Positions 9,347 to 18,553 of a stretch of DNA of 64,000 bases are shown one piece after another (position 1 is the stretch's first letter; every line of letters begins with the position of its first letter). Under the pieces are notes generated by a model that made no database searches, was not told where the DNA came from, and saw nothing but the letters and a program-made list of their open reading frames with translations. This DNA comes from Sinorhizobium sp. RAC02 (lineage in GTDB: Bacteria; Pseudomonadota; Alphaproteobacteria; Rhizobiales; Rhizobiaceae). The stretch spans positions 2,924,001-2,988,000 of the forward strand of contig NZ_CP016450.1 of NCBI RefSeq assembly GCF_001713395.1, in the 5' to 3' direction. A program made the translations under genes and the position numbers.

Positions 9347-10645
9347 TCAGCCGGCGGTCTTGGCAAAGCGGGCGAGCAGTTCGTTCGCTTCGGTCTCGAT
9401 CGTCTTCAGGGCTTCTTCGACAGTCGTTTCACCGGCGAAGATGCGGCCGTATTCGCGTTCCATGATTTCGCGGATCTGCGGGTAGAAGCCGAGGCGGTAA
9501 CCCTTCGACCAGTCGCCCGACTTCAGCATGAGCTGCTGGATGCCGACTTCGGCTGCCGGCTTCTCCTTGTAGTAGCCTTCGGACTTCGCGAGTTCATAGG
9601 CAGCCTTGGTGATGGCGACGTAGCCGGTTGCCTGGTGGTAGAACTTCTGGATTTCCGGCGAGGTCAGGAACTGGAAGAAGTCGGCCGTGCACTTGTTTTC
9701 AGCTTCCGGCTTGCCGGACATGGCGAAGAGAGCAGCGCCGCCGATGAAGGTGTTGGTGCCGGCACCCTCGATGCTGTTCCAGTAGGGCAGGAAGGTTGCC
9801 GAGAACGGCTTCTGCGCGGTCTTCTGGAGGCCGCCGAACGAACCCGAGGAGCCGATCCAGAAGGCGGCCTTGCCTTCTTCGAAGAGCTTCTGGTTGTCGT
9901 TCCAGCCGGCGCCGTAGTAGCCGAAGTAGCCTTCGTCAGCCCAGGCCTTGAGCTTGGTGAACATCATGACGAGGTTCGGGTCCGTCATGTTGATCTTGGT
10001 GTCGACGACCGAGTCGTAACCGTTGTTGTTCGTCGCGAACTGGATGTTGTGGCGCGAGAAGAAGTTTTCGGTGAACTGCCAGGTCAGCTGCGACTGGACG
10101 AGCGGCAGGTAGCCGGCTTCCTTGAGCTTCGGCGCGACAGCCTCGAACTCTTCCCAGGTCTTCGGGGCTTCGACGCCGGCTTTTTCGAGGGCTTCGGTGT
10201 TCACGTACATGATCGGGGCCGAGGAGTTGAACGGCATGCCGACGAACTTGCCATCCGGGGCGGCGTAGAAGTAGCGCACGCCCTCGATGAAGGCTTCGCG
10301 GTCGAAGGTGTAGCCGGCCTGGGTGATCAGGTCTTCAGCGGGGATGACGGCGCCCGGCGCGTTGATGATCGTCGCCGCACCGGCGTCGAACACCTGCAGG
10401 ATGTTCGGCTGCTCGCCCGAACGGAAAGCCGCGATGCCCGAAGCCAGCGCTTCCTCGTAGGTGCCCTTGGAAACCGGCGTGATGGCGCAGGTCGACTGGG
10501 CGGCGTTGAACTTCTGCGCGACTTCGTTGATCACTTCGCCGTTGCGGCCGGCCATGCCGTGCCACCAGGTGATGTTGGTGGCGGCCATCGACGTCGTGGC
10601 GGAGATGGCGAGTGCGAAACCTGCGAGGGAAAGCGGCTTGAACAT
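9347..10645 (-). CDS. ugpB: sn-glycerol-3-phosphate ABC transporter substrate-binding protein
   Basis: This 432-residue periplasmic binding protein is the first gene of the ugp operon. An N-terminal signal peptide ends near SMAATN, and the mature part starts NITWWHGMAGRNGEVINEVAQKFN, very like UgpB. It captures sn-glycerol-3-phosphate and glycerophosphodiesters and delivers them to UgpAE. The start has a GAGGAGCAACCC ribosome site. A Pho-box-like site lies about 75-92 bases upstream, so control by PhoB under phosphate limitation is likely. Confidence 0.93.
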   Translation of the reverse strand: MFKPLSLAGFALAISATTSMAATNITWWHGMAGRNGEVINEVAQKFNAAQSTCAITPVSKGTYEEALASGIAAFRSGEQPNILQVFDAGAATIINAPGAVIPAEDLITQAGYTFDREAFIEGVRYFYAAPDGKFVGMPFNSSAPIMYVNTEALEKAGVEAPKTWEEFEAVAPKLKEAGYLPLVQSQLTWQFTENFFSRHNIQFATNNNGYDSVVDTKINMTDPNLVMMFTKLKAWADEGYFGYYGAGWNDNQKLFEEGKAAFWIGSSGSFGGLQKTAQKPFSATFLPYWNSIEGAGTNTFIGGAALFAMSGKPEAENKCTADFFQFLTSPEIQKFYHQATGYVAITKAAYELAKSEGYYKEKPAAEVGIQQLMLKSGDWSKGYRLGFYPQIREIMEREYGRIFAGETTVEEALKTIETEANELLARFAKTAG

Positions 10646-10719
10646 GGGTTGCTCCTCTTCACCGGATTTGGTGTGAGGGGTGCACTAAGGGGCGACCATG
10701 ACGGGCGCGTTACGCTTTC

Positions 10720-10737
10720 ATGTCAGTTTCGTTACAT
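10720..10737 (-). promoter_or_regulatory. Pho-box-like operator upstream of ugpB
   Basis: On the minus strand the sequence reads ATGTAACGAAACTGACAT. This is two degenerate TGTCA-type repeats (TGTAAC and TGACAT) 11 bases apart, the layout of a PhoB site. It lies upstream of ugpB, a classic Pho regulon member in enterics and rhizobia. Two to three positions differ from consensus, so this is a candidate only. Confidence 0.6.
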
Positions 10738-10748
10738 TTTCTTTTTGA

Positions 10749-11117
10749 TCAAAACGCATCCACAAGGTGTTTTGGAAGCCGCCAGGGCCGCACCGCGACA
10801 ATATCATACCGTAACGACAGGCGATGACCGTCCGGCTGGCGCGAAAGCCAGAGTTCGCTCGCCGCGCGAATGCGGTTCTGGGTCGTTCCGGTAACGGCGA
10901 AAACGGCGCTGTCGACATCGCGGCGCGCTTTCACTTCCACGCAGACGATGAGATCACCGCGCCGGGCGATGATGTCGATCTCGCCAAGCTTGGTGCGATA
11001 GCGGATGGCGCGGATGCGGTAGCCCTTGGCCATCAGATACAGTGCAGCGATGTATTCGGAAACGTGTCCGCGGCGGAAGGCCTTGAGCCGGTTCGGATCC
11101 GCCGCCCTATCCCGCAT
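10749..11117 (-). CDS. YraN family protein (UPF0102)
   Basis: This is a 122-residue member of the YraN family, which has a restriction-endonuclease-like fold. The core [21 protein letters not shown] shows the D...ExK arrangement of PD-(D/E)XK nucleases. Its cellular role is not settled. Its start overlaps the end of rsmI by 11 bases, a pairing seen in many bacteria, so the two are co-transcribed. It ends shortly before the divergent-looking ugpB upstream region, although ugpB is on the same strand. Confidence 0.9.
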   Translation of the reverse strand: MRDRAADPNRLKAFRRGHVSEYIAALYLMAKGYRIRAIRYRTKLGEIDIIARRGDLIVCVEVKARRDVDSAVFAVTGTTQNRIRAASELWLSRQPDGHRLSLRYDIVAVRPWRLPKHLVDAF

Positions 11118-12033
11118 CGCCGCCCTTCAGGTCGATCAGGCGCTGGTAGAGATCCCGACGCGGCAGGCCGGTCTGGCGCGCCGCTTCCGTCGCGGCCTTG
11201 CCGGCCGACATGTCCTTGACGAGCGCCGAAAGCAGCCGGTCGACATCCGCCGCCTCGGGGGCTGCCGCCTCGCCCGGCGGGGCGATGACAAAGACGATCT
11301 CGCCCTTCACCGTGTGACCGTCACCATAAAAGACGGCGAGATCACCGAGCGGGCCGCGGCGGAATTCCTCGAATGTCTTGGTCAGTTCGCGGCAGACGCA
11401 GGCGACGCGCGCCTCGCCCAATACATCGGCCGCCGCAGCGACCGTTGCCGCAATGCGATGTGGCGATTCAAAGAACAGCAGCGTTGCCGGAACACTCGCA
11501 AGTTCGGCGAGGCGGTCGCGCTTCGCCTTGTCCTTGGTCGGCAGGAAGCCGGCGAAAAAGAAGGCGTCGTTCGGCAGGCCGGAGCCGACGAGGGCGGCAA
11601 GCGGCGCGGAGGCGCCGGGGATCGGCACCACGCGGTGGCCGGCCGCGATGGCGAGCAGCGCGAGGCGATAACCGGGGTCGGAGACGAGCGGCGTGCCGGC
11701 ATCCGACACGAGCGCCACGGATTTCCCCGCTTCGAGCGCCGCGATGAGGCGGGGACCGGCCTCGTCAGCATTGTGCTCATGATAGGCATAGGGCCGGTTG
11801 ACGATGCCGTAGCGGTCGAGCAGCACGCGGGTGACGCGGGTATCCTCGCAGGCAAGCACATCGGCGCCGGCCAGCGTTTCCAGCGCGCGCAGCGTGATGT
11901 CGGAGAGATTGCCGATGGGGGTGGCGACCAGATAGAGCGCCGGCTCCATCGGGCGGGCCGGGATCACGGCATTGTGCAGGCGAAAGCTTTTCGCGTTTTC
12001 GCCCGCTCCGCTCGCCACAGCCTCGTCCCGCAT
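11107..12033 (-). CDS. rsmI: 16S rRNA (cytidine-1402-2'-O)-methyltransferase
   Basis: This 308-residue enzyme methylates the ribose of C1402 in 16S rRNA using S-adenosylmethionine. It belongs to the tetrapyrrole-methylase fold. Motifs include [46 protein letters not shown] and [11 protein letters not shown]. The start at 12033 (MRDEAVASG) is preferred because of an AAAGGTGA ribosome site. The open frame extends 60 codons further upstream, but that part has no family similarity. Divergent from dnaN, with 232 bases between. Confidence 0.93.
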   Translation of the reverse strand: MRDEAVASGAGENAKSFRLHNAVIPARPMEPALYLVATPIGNLSDITLRALETLAGADVLACEDTRVTRVLLDRYGIVNRPYAYHEHNADEAGPRLIAALEAGKSVALVSDAGTPLVSDPGYRLALLAIAAGHRVVPIPGASAPLAALVGSGLPNDAFFFAGFLPTKDKAKRDRLAELASVPATLLFFESPHRIAATVAAAADVLGEARVACVCRELTKTFEEFRRGPLGDLAVFYGDGHTVKGEIVFVIAPPGEAAAPEAADVDRLLSALVKDMSAGKAATEAARQTGLPRRDLYQRLIDLKGGDAG

Positions 12034-12265
12034 ATCCGTCACCTTTCCGGCCGTTGAAGGGCAGCACTTTTCTCTCCTTATGGGCGAGCAGGCATGCCCT
12101 CGCAAGGTGCGACCGGTGAGTATCGCGTGTCCAGCGCCGTTAGCACTTGCAATGTTCGACCAGTTTCTGCCATTTTGCCCGTCCACATCCTTCCGGCACA
12201 ACCGGAATTCCAAGGCAATGCCGCGCCGGTCTCCGGCGCACTAGCGGTCGAAAGCGGTACAGTTC

Positions 12266-13384
12266 ATGCGCATTACTCTCGAGCGGTCCAATCTTCTGAA
12301 GTCGCTGAACCACGTTCATCGCGTGGTCGAACGGCGCAACACGATCCCGATCCTCTCGAACGTGCTGCTGCGCTCGGATGGCGCGAGCCTCGACATGAAG
12401 GCGACCGACCTCGACCTCGAGATCACGGAAGCGACGCCCGCACAGGTCGAGCAGGCCGGTGCGACCACCGTTCCGGCGCATCTCCTCTACGACATCGTCC
12501 GCAAGCTTTCCGACGGCTCGGAGGTGGCGCTGGCCACCAATGCAGACGGCTCGGCCATGACGGTGACGTCCGGCCGCTCGAAATTCTCGCTGCAATGCCT
12601 GCCGCAGTCCGACTTCCCGGACCTCACCGCCGGCAGTTTTTCGCACACGTTCCGCCTCAAGGCGACGGATCTGAAAATGCTGATCGATCGCACGCAGTTC
12701 GCGATCTCGACGGAAGAGACCCGCTATTACCTCAACGGCATCTTCATCCACACGATCGAGAGCAACGGCCAGCTCAAGCTGCGCGCCGTCGCCACCGATG
12801 GCCACCGCCTCGCGCGCGCCGATGTCGAGGCCCCGTCGGGCTCCGAGGGCATGCCGGGCATCATCATTCCGCGCAAGACGGTCGGCGAGCTCCAGAAGCT
12901 GGTCGACAATCCGGACCTCGTCGTCACCGTCGAAGTGTCGGACGCCAAGATCCGTTTCACCATCGGCTCGATCGTTCTGACCTCCAAGCTGATCGACGGT
13001 ACCTTCCCGGATTACCAGCGCGTGATCCCGACCGGCAACGACAAGGAACTGAAGATCGATTGCCAGTCCTTCGCACAGGCCGTCGACCGCGTTTCCACCA
13101 TTTCCTCCGAACGCGGCCGTGCCGTGAAGCTGGCGCTGGGCGAAGGCCAGCTGACGCTGACCGTCAACAACCCGGATTCGGGCAGCGCCACGGAAGAACT
13201 GGCCGTCGGCTACGACAGCGATCCGCTGGAAATCGGCTTTAACGCCAAATACCTGCTCGACATCACCTCGCAGCTCTCCGGCACGGAAGCCGTCTTCATG
13301 CTGGCCGATCCGGGTTCGCCGACGCTGGTGCGCGATCTCGCCGGCGACGACGCCCTCTACGTGCTCATGCCGATGCGCGTCTAG
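12266..13384 (+). CDS. dnaN: DNA polymerase III beta subunit (sliding clamp)
   Basis: This 372-residue ring-forming clamp tethers DNA polymerase to the template. The N-terminus MRITLERSNLLKSLNHVHRVVERRNTIPILSN is diagnostic. The three clamp domains follow, and it closes with the conserved LYVLMPMRV. The gene is not next to dnaA or recF, as is common in rhizobia. A strong terminator follows 33 bases after the stop codon, so it is a single-gene unit on this side. Confidence 0.97.
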   Translation: MRITLERSNLLKSLNHVHRVVERRNTIPILSNVLLRSDGASLDMKATDLDLEITEATPAQVEQAGATTVPAHLLYDIVRKLSDGSEVALATNADGSAMTVTSGRSKFSLQCLPQSDFPDLTAGSFSHTFRLKATDLKMLIDRTQFAISTEETRYYLNGIFIHTIESNGQLKLRAVATDGHRLARADVEAPSGSEGMPGIIIPRKTVGELQKLVDNPDLVVTVEVSDAKIRFTIGSIVLTSKLIDGTFPDYQRVIPTGNDKELKIDCQSFAQAVDRVSTISSERGRAVKLALGEGQLTLTVNNPDSGSATEELAVGYDSDPLEIGFNAKYLLDITSQLSGTEAVFMLADPGSPTLVRDLAGDDALYVLMPMRV

Positions 13385-13416
13385 GCCTGCGGTCTCGACA
13401 TCGGGAAACCGTTGTG

Positions 13417-13448
13417 GAACCCGCCGGCCATCCGGCGGGTTCTTTTTT
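13417..13448 (+). terminator. rho-independent terminator of dnaN
   Basis: An 11-base-pair stem, GAACCCGCCGG with CCGGCGGGTTC, around a CCAT loop is followed by TTTTTT. It lies about 32 bases after the dnaN stop. Confidence 0.9.
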
Positions 13449-13602
13449 GCGTAAGCGCCGCCGCCCGAGGAAACTTGGGGCGACGGCGCAATCAGACTTG
13501 CTTTTGACGCAAACCGCGTCACATATTTGCCCATGGCCGGACGAACTGGACGGGAATGAACCCCGCTGCCGACCTAGCGAATGCACCATGAAGGGGAATG
13601 GC

Positions 13603-14205
13603 ATGACGTTGCGTGTGAAGGTCAAGGAACGGCTGGGCAAAAAGTTCGACGACGAAATCCGCTTCTTCAAGGGCTGGATGAGCAACACGCGGGCCGTCGG
13701 CTCGATCATTCCCACGTCCTCGATCACCGCGCGCCGCATGGCGAGCGTCGTCAACCCCAACTCCGGCCTTCCGGTGCTGGAACTCGGCCCGGGCACCGGC
13801 GTCATCACCAAGGCGATCCTCGCGACCGGCCTTGCCCCGGAAAAACTGACCTCGATCGAATTCTCGACGGACTTTTATAACCACCTCGTCGAGCGCTTCG
13901 ATGGCGTGAACTTCATCAATGGCGATGCCTTCGACCTCGACAAGACGCTTGGCGCGATGCGCGATGCGACGTTCGACAGCGTTGTTTCCGCCGTGCCGCT
14001 CCTCAATTTCCCGATGCACAGGCGCGTGTCGCTGATCGAGGACCTGCTGTCGCGCATTCCCGTCGGCCGCCCGGTCGTGCAAATCTCCTACGGCCCGCTT
14101 TCCCCCGTCGTCGCCATGCCGGATCGCTACCAGATCACGCATCTCGACTTCGTCGTGCGCAACATTCCGCCGGCGCAGCTCTGGACCTACCGCCGCACCC
14201 ACTGA
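13603..14205 (+). CDS. pmtA: phosphatidylethanolamine N-methyltransferase (PmtA, rhizobial type)
   Basis: This enzyme uses S-adenosylmethionine to methylate phosphatidylethanolamine stepwise to phosphatidylcholine at the membrane surface. The SAM-binding motif is VLELGPGTGVITK at about residues 58-70. The N-terminal GKKFDDEIRFFKGWM and VGSIIPTSS stretches match the rhizobial PmtA group. With the start at 13603 (AAGGGG site six bases upstream) the protein has 200 residues, normal for the family. A second ATG 15 bases upstream is possible. The order pmtA, histidine phosphatase, pyrF, DUF1330 is the one I expect in Agrobacterium and relatives. Confidence 0.9.
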   Translation: MTLRVKVKERLGKKFDDEIRFFKGWMSNTRAVGSIIPTSSITARRMASVVNPNSGLPVLELGPGTGVITKAILATGLAPEKLTSIEFSTDFYNHLVERFDGVNFINGDAFDLDKTLGAMRDATFDSVVSAVPLLNFPMHRRVSLIEDLLSRIPVGRPVVQISYGPLSPVVAMPDRYQITHLDFVVRNIPPAQLWTYRRTH

Positions 14206-14214
14206 GGCACGGCC

Positions 14215-14796
14215 ATGTTCGCGCTCTACATCACCCATCCGCAGGTGCTGATCGACCCGGCCGTTCCCGTGCCCGACTGGGGCCTGTCAGAGCGCGGGCG
14301 CGAGCGCGCCCTGCTTGCCGCTTCATCCGACTGGTCCCGCCAGATCGGCCGTTTCGTGGCGAGCACCGAGCGCAAGGCGATCGAGACGGCGGACATCCTG
14401 GCCGCCGGCCGTCTCGCCATCGAAACCGACCATGCCATGGGCGAAAACGACCGCTCCGCCACCGGCTTCCTGCGGCCCGACGCCTTCGAGGAGGCGGCCG
14501 ACTGGTTTTTCGCCCATCCGGAACAGAGTTTTCGCGGCTGGGAGCGGGCGGTGGATGCGCAGGCGCGCATCATCTCGGCCGTCGAGCGGGCATTGGCCGA
14601 CCACGATCCCAAAATCCCCGTCGCCTTTGTCGGCCATGGCGGCGTCGGCACATTGCTGAAATGCCACCTCAAGGGCAAACCGATCCACAGGGATGGCGAC
14701 CAGCCGGCGGGGGGCGGTAATCTTTTCGCTTTCCGGCTTGCAGACCGTGCCGTCACATGCGACTGGACGCCAATGGAGTTTTGGAAAGGGATTTGA
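14215..14796 (+). CDS. histidine phosphatase superfamily protein with altered RHG motif
   Basis: This is a 193-residue protein with the phosphoglycerate-mutase-like fold. The C-terminal VGHGG (His141), the STER arginine (Arg53) and an acidic ENDR region are present. The usual N-terminal RHG catalytic motif is replaced by THP, keeping the nucleophile His8 but losing the neighbouring Arg and Gly. Activity is therefore uncertain. It starts nine bases after pmtA and ends two bases before pyrF, so it belongs to that operon. The substrate is unknown. Confidence 0.85.
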   Translation: MFALYITHPQVLIDPAVPVPDWGLSERGRERALLAASSDWSRQIGRFVASTERKAIETADILAAGRLAIETDHAMGENDRSATGFLRPDAFEEAADWFFAHPEQSFRGWERAVDAQARIISAVERALADHDPKIPVAFVGHGGVGTLLKCHLKGKPIHRDGDQPAGGGNLFAFRLADRAVTCDWTPMEFWKGI

Positions 14797-14798
14797 CC

Positions 14799-15497
14799 AT
14801 GTCCGCGCGCGACCGCCTGATCGTTGGCCTCGATGTTCCAACCATCGCGGAGGCGGAAAAGGTGGTCCGGACGCTCGGCAGTACCGCCCTTTTCTACAAG
14901 ATCGGCTACCAGCTGGTCTTCGCCGGCGGCCTGGAGTTCGCCCGCGACCTTGCCAAAGACGGCAAGAAAGTCTTCCTCGACATGAAGCTGCTCGACATCG
15001 ACAACACGGTGGCGAAGGGCGTGGAAAACATCGTCAAGATGGGCATGTCCATGCTGACCCTGCACGCTTACCCCAAGGCCATGGCCGCCGCCGTGTCCGC
15101 TGCCAAGGGCTCCGACCTCTGTCTGCTCGGCGTGACGGTTCTCACCTCCATGGATGCCAAGGACGTCATCGACGCCGGCTACGAATATGACCCGCATACA
15201 CTGGTGTTGCGCCGCGCCGAACAGGCGCGCATCGCCGGCATGGGCGGCGTCGTCTGCTCCGCCGAAGAAGCCAAGGCCGTGCGGAAGATCGTCGGTGCGG
15301 ACATGGCAATCGTCACCCCCGGCATCCGCCCCGCCGGCGCGGAACTCGGCGACCAGAAGCGCGTGATGACGCCGGCCGACGCCTTGAAGGCCGGCTCCAG
15401 CCACCTCGTCGTCGCCCGCCCCATCGTGAACGCCGCCGATCCGCTTGCGGCGACCAAGGCCATCCTCGCCGAGATGGACGGCGCGCTGACGGCGTGA
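14799..15497 (+). CDS. pyrF: orotidine 5'-phosphate decarboxylase
   Basis: This 232-residue TIM-barrel enzyme makes UMP in the last step of pyrimidine synthesis. The catalytic cluster is D61-x-K63-x-x-D66 in LDMKLLDID, with Lys34 earlier in the phosphate-side site. The phosphate loop [14 protein letters not shown] is near the end. ATG 14799 follows a GAAAGGG ribosome site. It lies two bases after the phosphatase gene and is followed by a RIME-like repeat. Confidence 0.96.
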   Translation: MSARDRLIVGLDVPTIAEAEKVVRTLGSTALFYKIGYQLVFAGGLEFARDLAKDGKKVFLDMKLLDIDNTVAKGVENIVKMGMSMLTLHAYPKAMAAAVSAAKGSDLCLLGVTVLTSMDAKDVIDAGYEYDPHTLVLRRAEQARIAGMGGVVCSAEEAKAVRKIVGADMAIVTPGIRPAGAELGDQKRVMTPADALKAGSSHLVVARPIVNAADPLAATKAILAEMDGALTA

Positions 15498-15520
15498 AAT
15501 AACGGAGAGATACGGGTTAC

Positions 15521-15634
15521 CCCCCTCATCCGGCCTTGGGCCACCTTCTCCCCGCTGGGGAGAAGGGAAACGAGACGTCTGCGATGTCCCCTTCTCCCCA
15601 GCGGGGAGAAGGGGCCGGCAGGCGGATGAGGGGG
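15521..15634. repeat. RIME-like palindromic intergenic repeat
   Basis: This is a roughly 114-base imperfect palindrome between pyrF and the DUF1330 gene. The outer arms are CCCCCTCATCCG and CGGATGAGGGGG. The inner parts are two copies of the CTTCTCCCC-GC/GCGGGGAGAAGG module. This is the layout of the rhizobial intergenic mosaic element family. A related copy lies at 42964-43025. Confidence 0.85.
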
Positions 15635-15674
15635 AATCCCGGCGGCGCTTTGACAACAAAAGACGGAGAGAGAC

Positions 15675-15962
15675 ATGCCGAAGGGCTACTGGATTGCACA
15701 GGTCGACGTGCGCGACCCCGAGCGCTATAAGGACTATGTCGCCGCCGCCAAGCCGGCCTTCGAGAAGTTCGGCGCAAGCTTCGTCGCCCGCGGCGGCGCC
15801 TATGCGCAGCTGGAAGGCCGCGTGCGCGCCCGCAACGTGATCATCGAATTCCCCTCCTTGCAGGCCGCCGTCGACTGTTACAACTCGCCGGAATACCAGA
15901 TCGCCGCCGCCATCCGCCAGGAAGTGGCGGATGCGGAAATGGTGGTCGTCGAAGGCCTCTGA
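15675..15962 (+). CDS. DUF1330 domain-containing protein
   Basis: This is a 95-residue protein with the dimeric ferredoxin-like fold of DUF1330, starting MPKGYWIAQVDVRDPERYKDYV and ending MVVVEGL. Its biochemical role is unknown. The family length (about 95) and the motif FPSLQAAVDCYNSPEYQ fit well. It follows the RIME-like repeat after pyrF and has a GGAGAGAGAC site before the ATG. Confidence 0.9.
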   Translation: MPKGYWIAQVDVRDPERYKDYVAAAKPAFEKFGASFVARGGAYAQLEGRVRARNVIIEFPSLQAAVDCYNSPEYQIAAAIRQEVADAEMVVVEGL

Positions 15963-16082
15963 TCGCCGGGCTCAAAACCTTCATAAAACCCGGCCGGAGA
16001 GACGCTTCGCCGCGCTTCACCTTGTCAGCACTTTGGGCTATGTAGGCCCTACCTACCTTTCCTACTCTCCAGGAGCAGCCAC

Positions 16083-17063
16083 ATGACCTTGTCCAACCTT
16101 CCGCCGCTCGTCACCGTCTTCGGCGGCTCGGGCTTCGTCGGGCGTCATGTGGTGCGCGCGCTGGCGCGCCGCGGCTATCGCATCCGCGTTGCCGTGCGGC
16201 GCCCGGATCTCGCCGGCTTCCTCCAGCCGATCGGCGGCGTCGGCCAGATTTCCTTCGTCCAGGCGAACCTGCGCTACCGCCAGTCGGTCGACCGCGCCGT
16301 CGAAGGCTCCGACCATGTCATCAACTGTGTCGGCGTGCTCTTCGAGAGCGGTCGCAACAGCTTTGATGCGGTTCAGGATTTTGGCGCCCGCGCAGTCGCC
16401 GAGGCTGCCCGTGCGGCCGGTGCCAAGCTGACCCACATTTCCGCGATCGGCGCCGACGAAAAGTCGCAGTCCTCCTACGCCCGCACCAAGGGCCGCGGTG
16501 AGGCCGCCGTGCTGCGCACGGTGCCGGACGCCGTCATCCTGCGCCCCTCCATCGTCTTCGGTCCAGAGGACGGCTTCTTCAACAAGTTCGCCACCATGGC
16601 CCGCTATGCGCCGGCTTTGCCGCTGATCGGCGGCGGCCACACCAAGTTCCAGCCGGTCTATGTCGCCGACGTCGCGGAAGCGGTTGCCCGTTCTGTGGAT
16701 GGCACCATCGAACGCGGCCGCATCTACGAACTCGGCGGCCCGGAAGTGCTGACCTTCCGCCAGTGTCTCGAGCTGATGCTGCGCGTGGTCGACCGCAAGA
16801 AGCCGCTTGTGTCCCTGCCATTCGGCATTGCTTCGCTGATCGGCTCCATCGCCTCGCTGGTGCCGTTCATCGCGCCGCCGCTCACCTCCGATCAGGTGAC
16901 GCTGCTGCGCTCGGACAATGTGGTTTCCGATGCTGCCCGCAGCGAAGGCCGCACGCTCGAAGCCATCGGCATCGAACCGATCCTCGTTGAAGCGATCCTG
17001 CCGAGCTACCTCGTGCGCTACCGCCAGCAGGGCCAGTTCACCCGCATCGACAAGACGGCCTAA
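16083..17063 (+). CDS. complex I NDUFA9-like NAD(P)-binding protein
   Basis: This 326-residue atypical short-chain dehydrogenase is of the NDUFA9/complex I accessory type widespread in alphaproteobacteria. The dinucleotide-binding motif GGSGFVGR is near residue 14. SAIGADEKSQSSYARTKGRGE supplies the Y-x-x-x-K pair. The C-terminal part has a hydrophobic segment (ASLIGSIASLVPFIAPPL). The bacterial role is unclear; links to quinone biosynthesis or complex I assembly have been proposed for relatives. It stands alone and is followed by a strong terminator. Confidence 0.88.
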   Translation: MTLSNLPPLVTVFGGSGFVGRHVVRALARRGYRIRVAVRRPDLAGFLQPIGGVGQISFVQANLRYRQSVDRAVEGSDHVINCVGVLFESGRNSFDAVQDFGARAVAEAARAAGAKLTHISAIGADEKSQSSYARTKGRGEAAVLRTVPDAVILRPSIVFGPEDGFFNKFATMARYAPALPLIGGGHTKFQPVYVADVAEAVARSVDGTIERGRIYELGGPEVLTFRQCLELMLRVVDRKKPLVSLPFGIASLIGSIASLVPFIAPPLTSDQVTLLRSDNVVSDAARSEGRTLEAIGIEPILVEAILPSYLVRYRQQGQFTRIDKTA

Positions 17064-17086
17064 TAGGCGTTTTTCGGGAATCGGAA

Positions 17087-17127
17087 CGGCCGCCGCAGGG
17101 GTATTTCCCGCGGCGGCCGCTTTGTTT
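17087..17127 (+). terminator. rho-independent terminator of the NDUFA9-like gene
   Basis: The stem CGGCCGCCGC with GCGGCGGCCG (10 base pairs, extended by GGG/CCC inside the loop) is followed by CTTTGTTTT. It starts about 24 bases after the stop codon. Confidence 0.85.
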
Positions 17128-17316
17128 TCTGAAAGCGCTTTAAGCGCTCTGTTGCACTTATGCAGCGGTTAAAAAATGCGTTGCGGCATTTACCCGAGAT
17201 TCAGCATGTCGCGATATTGCTTGTCTTCGGGCCAGCGAATAAACACCGCCCCCGTCGCGTTGTACTGAATGACAGTTCTGCGGCGTATTTTCAGGACTTT
17301 GAGAGGCTTCCCGCCC

Positions 17317-17466
17317 ATGGGCAAGGCAATTGCAATCTTCTTCGGATTTTCGGCTCTGATCATCGTGGCCGGATCCTTTGCCGCGCCCTCGACGGTCTCC
17401 GCCGGCAAGCACGGCTGCTCGCCGGCCTACGGCGTCGACCCGTGCACGACCGCATCGGTCAAGTAA
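17317..17466 (+). CDS. small secreted hypothetical protein (49 aa)
   Basis: A 49-residue frame starts MGKAIAIFFGFSALIIVAG. This is a clear signal-peptide-like hydrophobic segment with a likely cleavage site after VSA. The mature tail is about 20 residues with two cysteines (GCSPAYGVDPC), which could form a disulfide. The start at 17317 follows GAGAGG. An in-frame ATG at 17269 would add 16 residues with no good ribosome site. It is followed by a hairpin. No known function. Confidence 0.6.
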   Translation: MGKAIAIFFGFSALIIVAGSFAAPSTVSAGKHGCSPAYGVDPCTTASVK

Positions 17467-17472
17467 GCGCCG

Positions 17473-17507
17473 GCCGGTCCTGAGACCGGCCGAATTGATT
17501 CTTTGTT
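17473..17507 (+). terminator. hairpin after the small secreted protein gene
   Basis: GGCCGGTC pairs perfectly with GACCGGCC around a CTGA loop. The downstream tract is only moderately T-rich (TTGATTCTTTGTTT). It begins six bases after the stop codon and probably terminates the short transcript. Confidence 0.6.
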
Positions 17508-17558
17508 TGACGCAATTCCGAACGGAAAACCGCTACGCACTTTTCCTGGAATTGCTTC

Positions 17559-18365
17559 TCAACCAAAGACCAGCAGGCCGATCAGGCCCAGCGTTCCCAC
17601 AACGATTCGCCAGATCGCAAACAGCGTGAAGCCGCGGCGCGACACGAAGTCGAGCAGCTTGCGCACGACGAACAGACCAGCCACGAAGGCAGCGGCAAAG
17701 CCGACGCCGATCACCAGCAGGTCGTCCGACGAGAGTGCATCGCGGTTCTTGTAGAGATCGAGCGTGAAGGCGCCGACCATGGTCGGCATGGCGAGGAAGA
17801 ACGAGAATTCCGCCGCCGAACGCTTGTCGGTGCCCATCAGCAGGGCGCCGGCGATGGTGGCACCCGAGCGGGAGGTGCCGGGAATCATCGCCAGGCACTG
17901 GCACAGGCCGATCTTAAAGGCGAGTGACGGCGGGTAGGTCATCGCATCCGTATAACGCGGCGTCAGCGGCAGCTGATCGATCACGTAGAGAATGACGCCG
18001 CCGATGATCAGCACGATACAGATGAGCATCGGCGTCTCGAACAGCACCGTCTTGATGAAATCATGCGCGATCGCGCCGATGACCGCCGCCGGCAGGAAGG
18101 CGATGAGCACGCTCAGCACGAAACGCCGGGCTTCGGGGCTCGACGGCAGCGCGAAGGCGATACGCAGCAGCTTTGCCGCATAGACGGAGAGGATCGCCAG
18201 GATGGCGCCGAGCTGGATCAGCACGGCAAAGGTATTGCCCGGTGATTTGAAGCCGAGAAAGTGCCCGGCAAGCAGGATGTGTCCGGTGGAGGACACTGGT
18301 ATGAATTCGGTCAGGCCCTCGATGAGACCGAGAATGAGGGCACTGACAATCGATTGATCTGCCAT
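17559..18365 (-). CDS. uppP: undecaprenyl-diphosphatase
   Basis: This 268-residue integral membrane enzyme (BacA/UppP type) recycles the undecaprenyl carrier lipid for peptidoglycan and surface polysaccharide synthesis. The active-site motif is E16-GLT-E20 followed by PVSSTGH (residues 23-29). The second motif GTSRSG lies in the middle third. Eight membrane segments are expected. It is divergent from the fzlA-like gene. Confidence 0.95.
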   Translation of the reverse strand: MADQSIVSALILGLIEGLTEFIPVSSTGHILLAGHFLGFKSPGNTFAVLIQLGAILAILSVYAAKLLRIAFALPSSPEARRFVLSVLIAFLPAAVIGAIAHDFIKTVLFETPMLICIVLIIGGVILYVIDQLPLTPRYTDAMTYPPSLAFKIGLCQCLAMIPGTSRSGATIAGALLMGTDKRSAAEFSFFLAMPTMVGAFTLDLYKNRDALSSDDLLVIGVGFAAAFVAGLFVVRKLLDFVSRRGFTLFAIWRIVVGTLGLIGLLVFG

Positions 18366-18435
18366 GAAAGTTCCTTGAGACTGGGAAAGGAAGGCATGAA
18401 AGTGAAGCAGGCTTACGGCAAAAAGCCCGATTCGC

Positions 18436-18464
18436 TTGTGTTTGTACCACCAAATTTCTATAGG
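18436..18464 (+). promoter_or_regulatory. candidate sigma-70 promoter for fzlA-queG operon
   Basis: TTGTGT and TATAGG are spaced by 17 bases, about 90 bases upstream of the GST-like gene. Each hexamer has two to three departures from consensus. The spacing and position are right, but the call is by eye only. Confidence 0.35.
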
Positions 18465-18553
18465 TTCGTCAAATCAGCCGTCGCCAAATCAGTTCCGCAT
18501 GAAGCGGCAGGCCCGGCATCGCCCCTTCCGCAAGACGAGTAAAAGCAGCGTTC

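Noticed and set aside
15521..15634. possible CRISPR-like repeats
   Set aside because: There are only mirrored copies within one palindrome and no regularly spaced direct repeats or cas genes.
17131..17150. near-palindrome AGCGCTTTAAGCGCT
   Set aside because: It is short, near a terminator, and no regulator or gene start fits its position.
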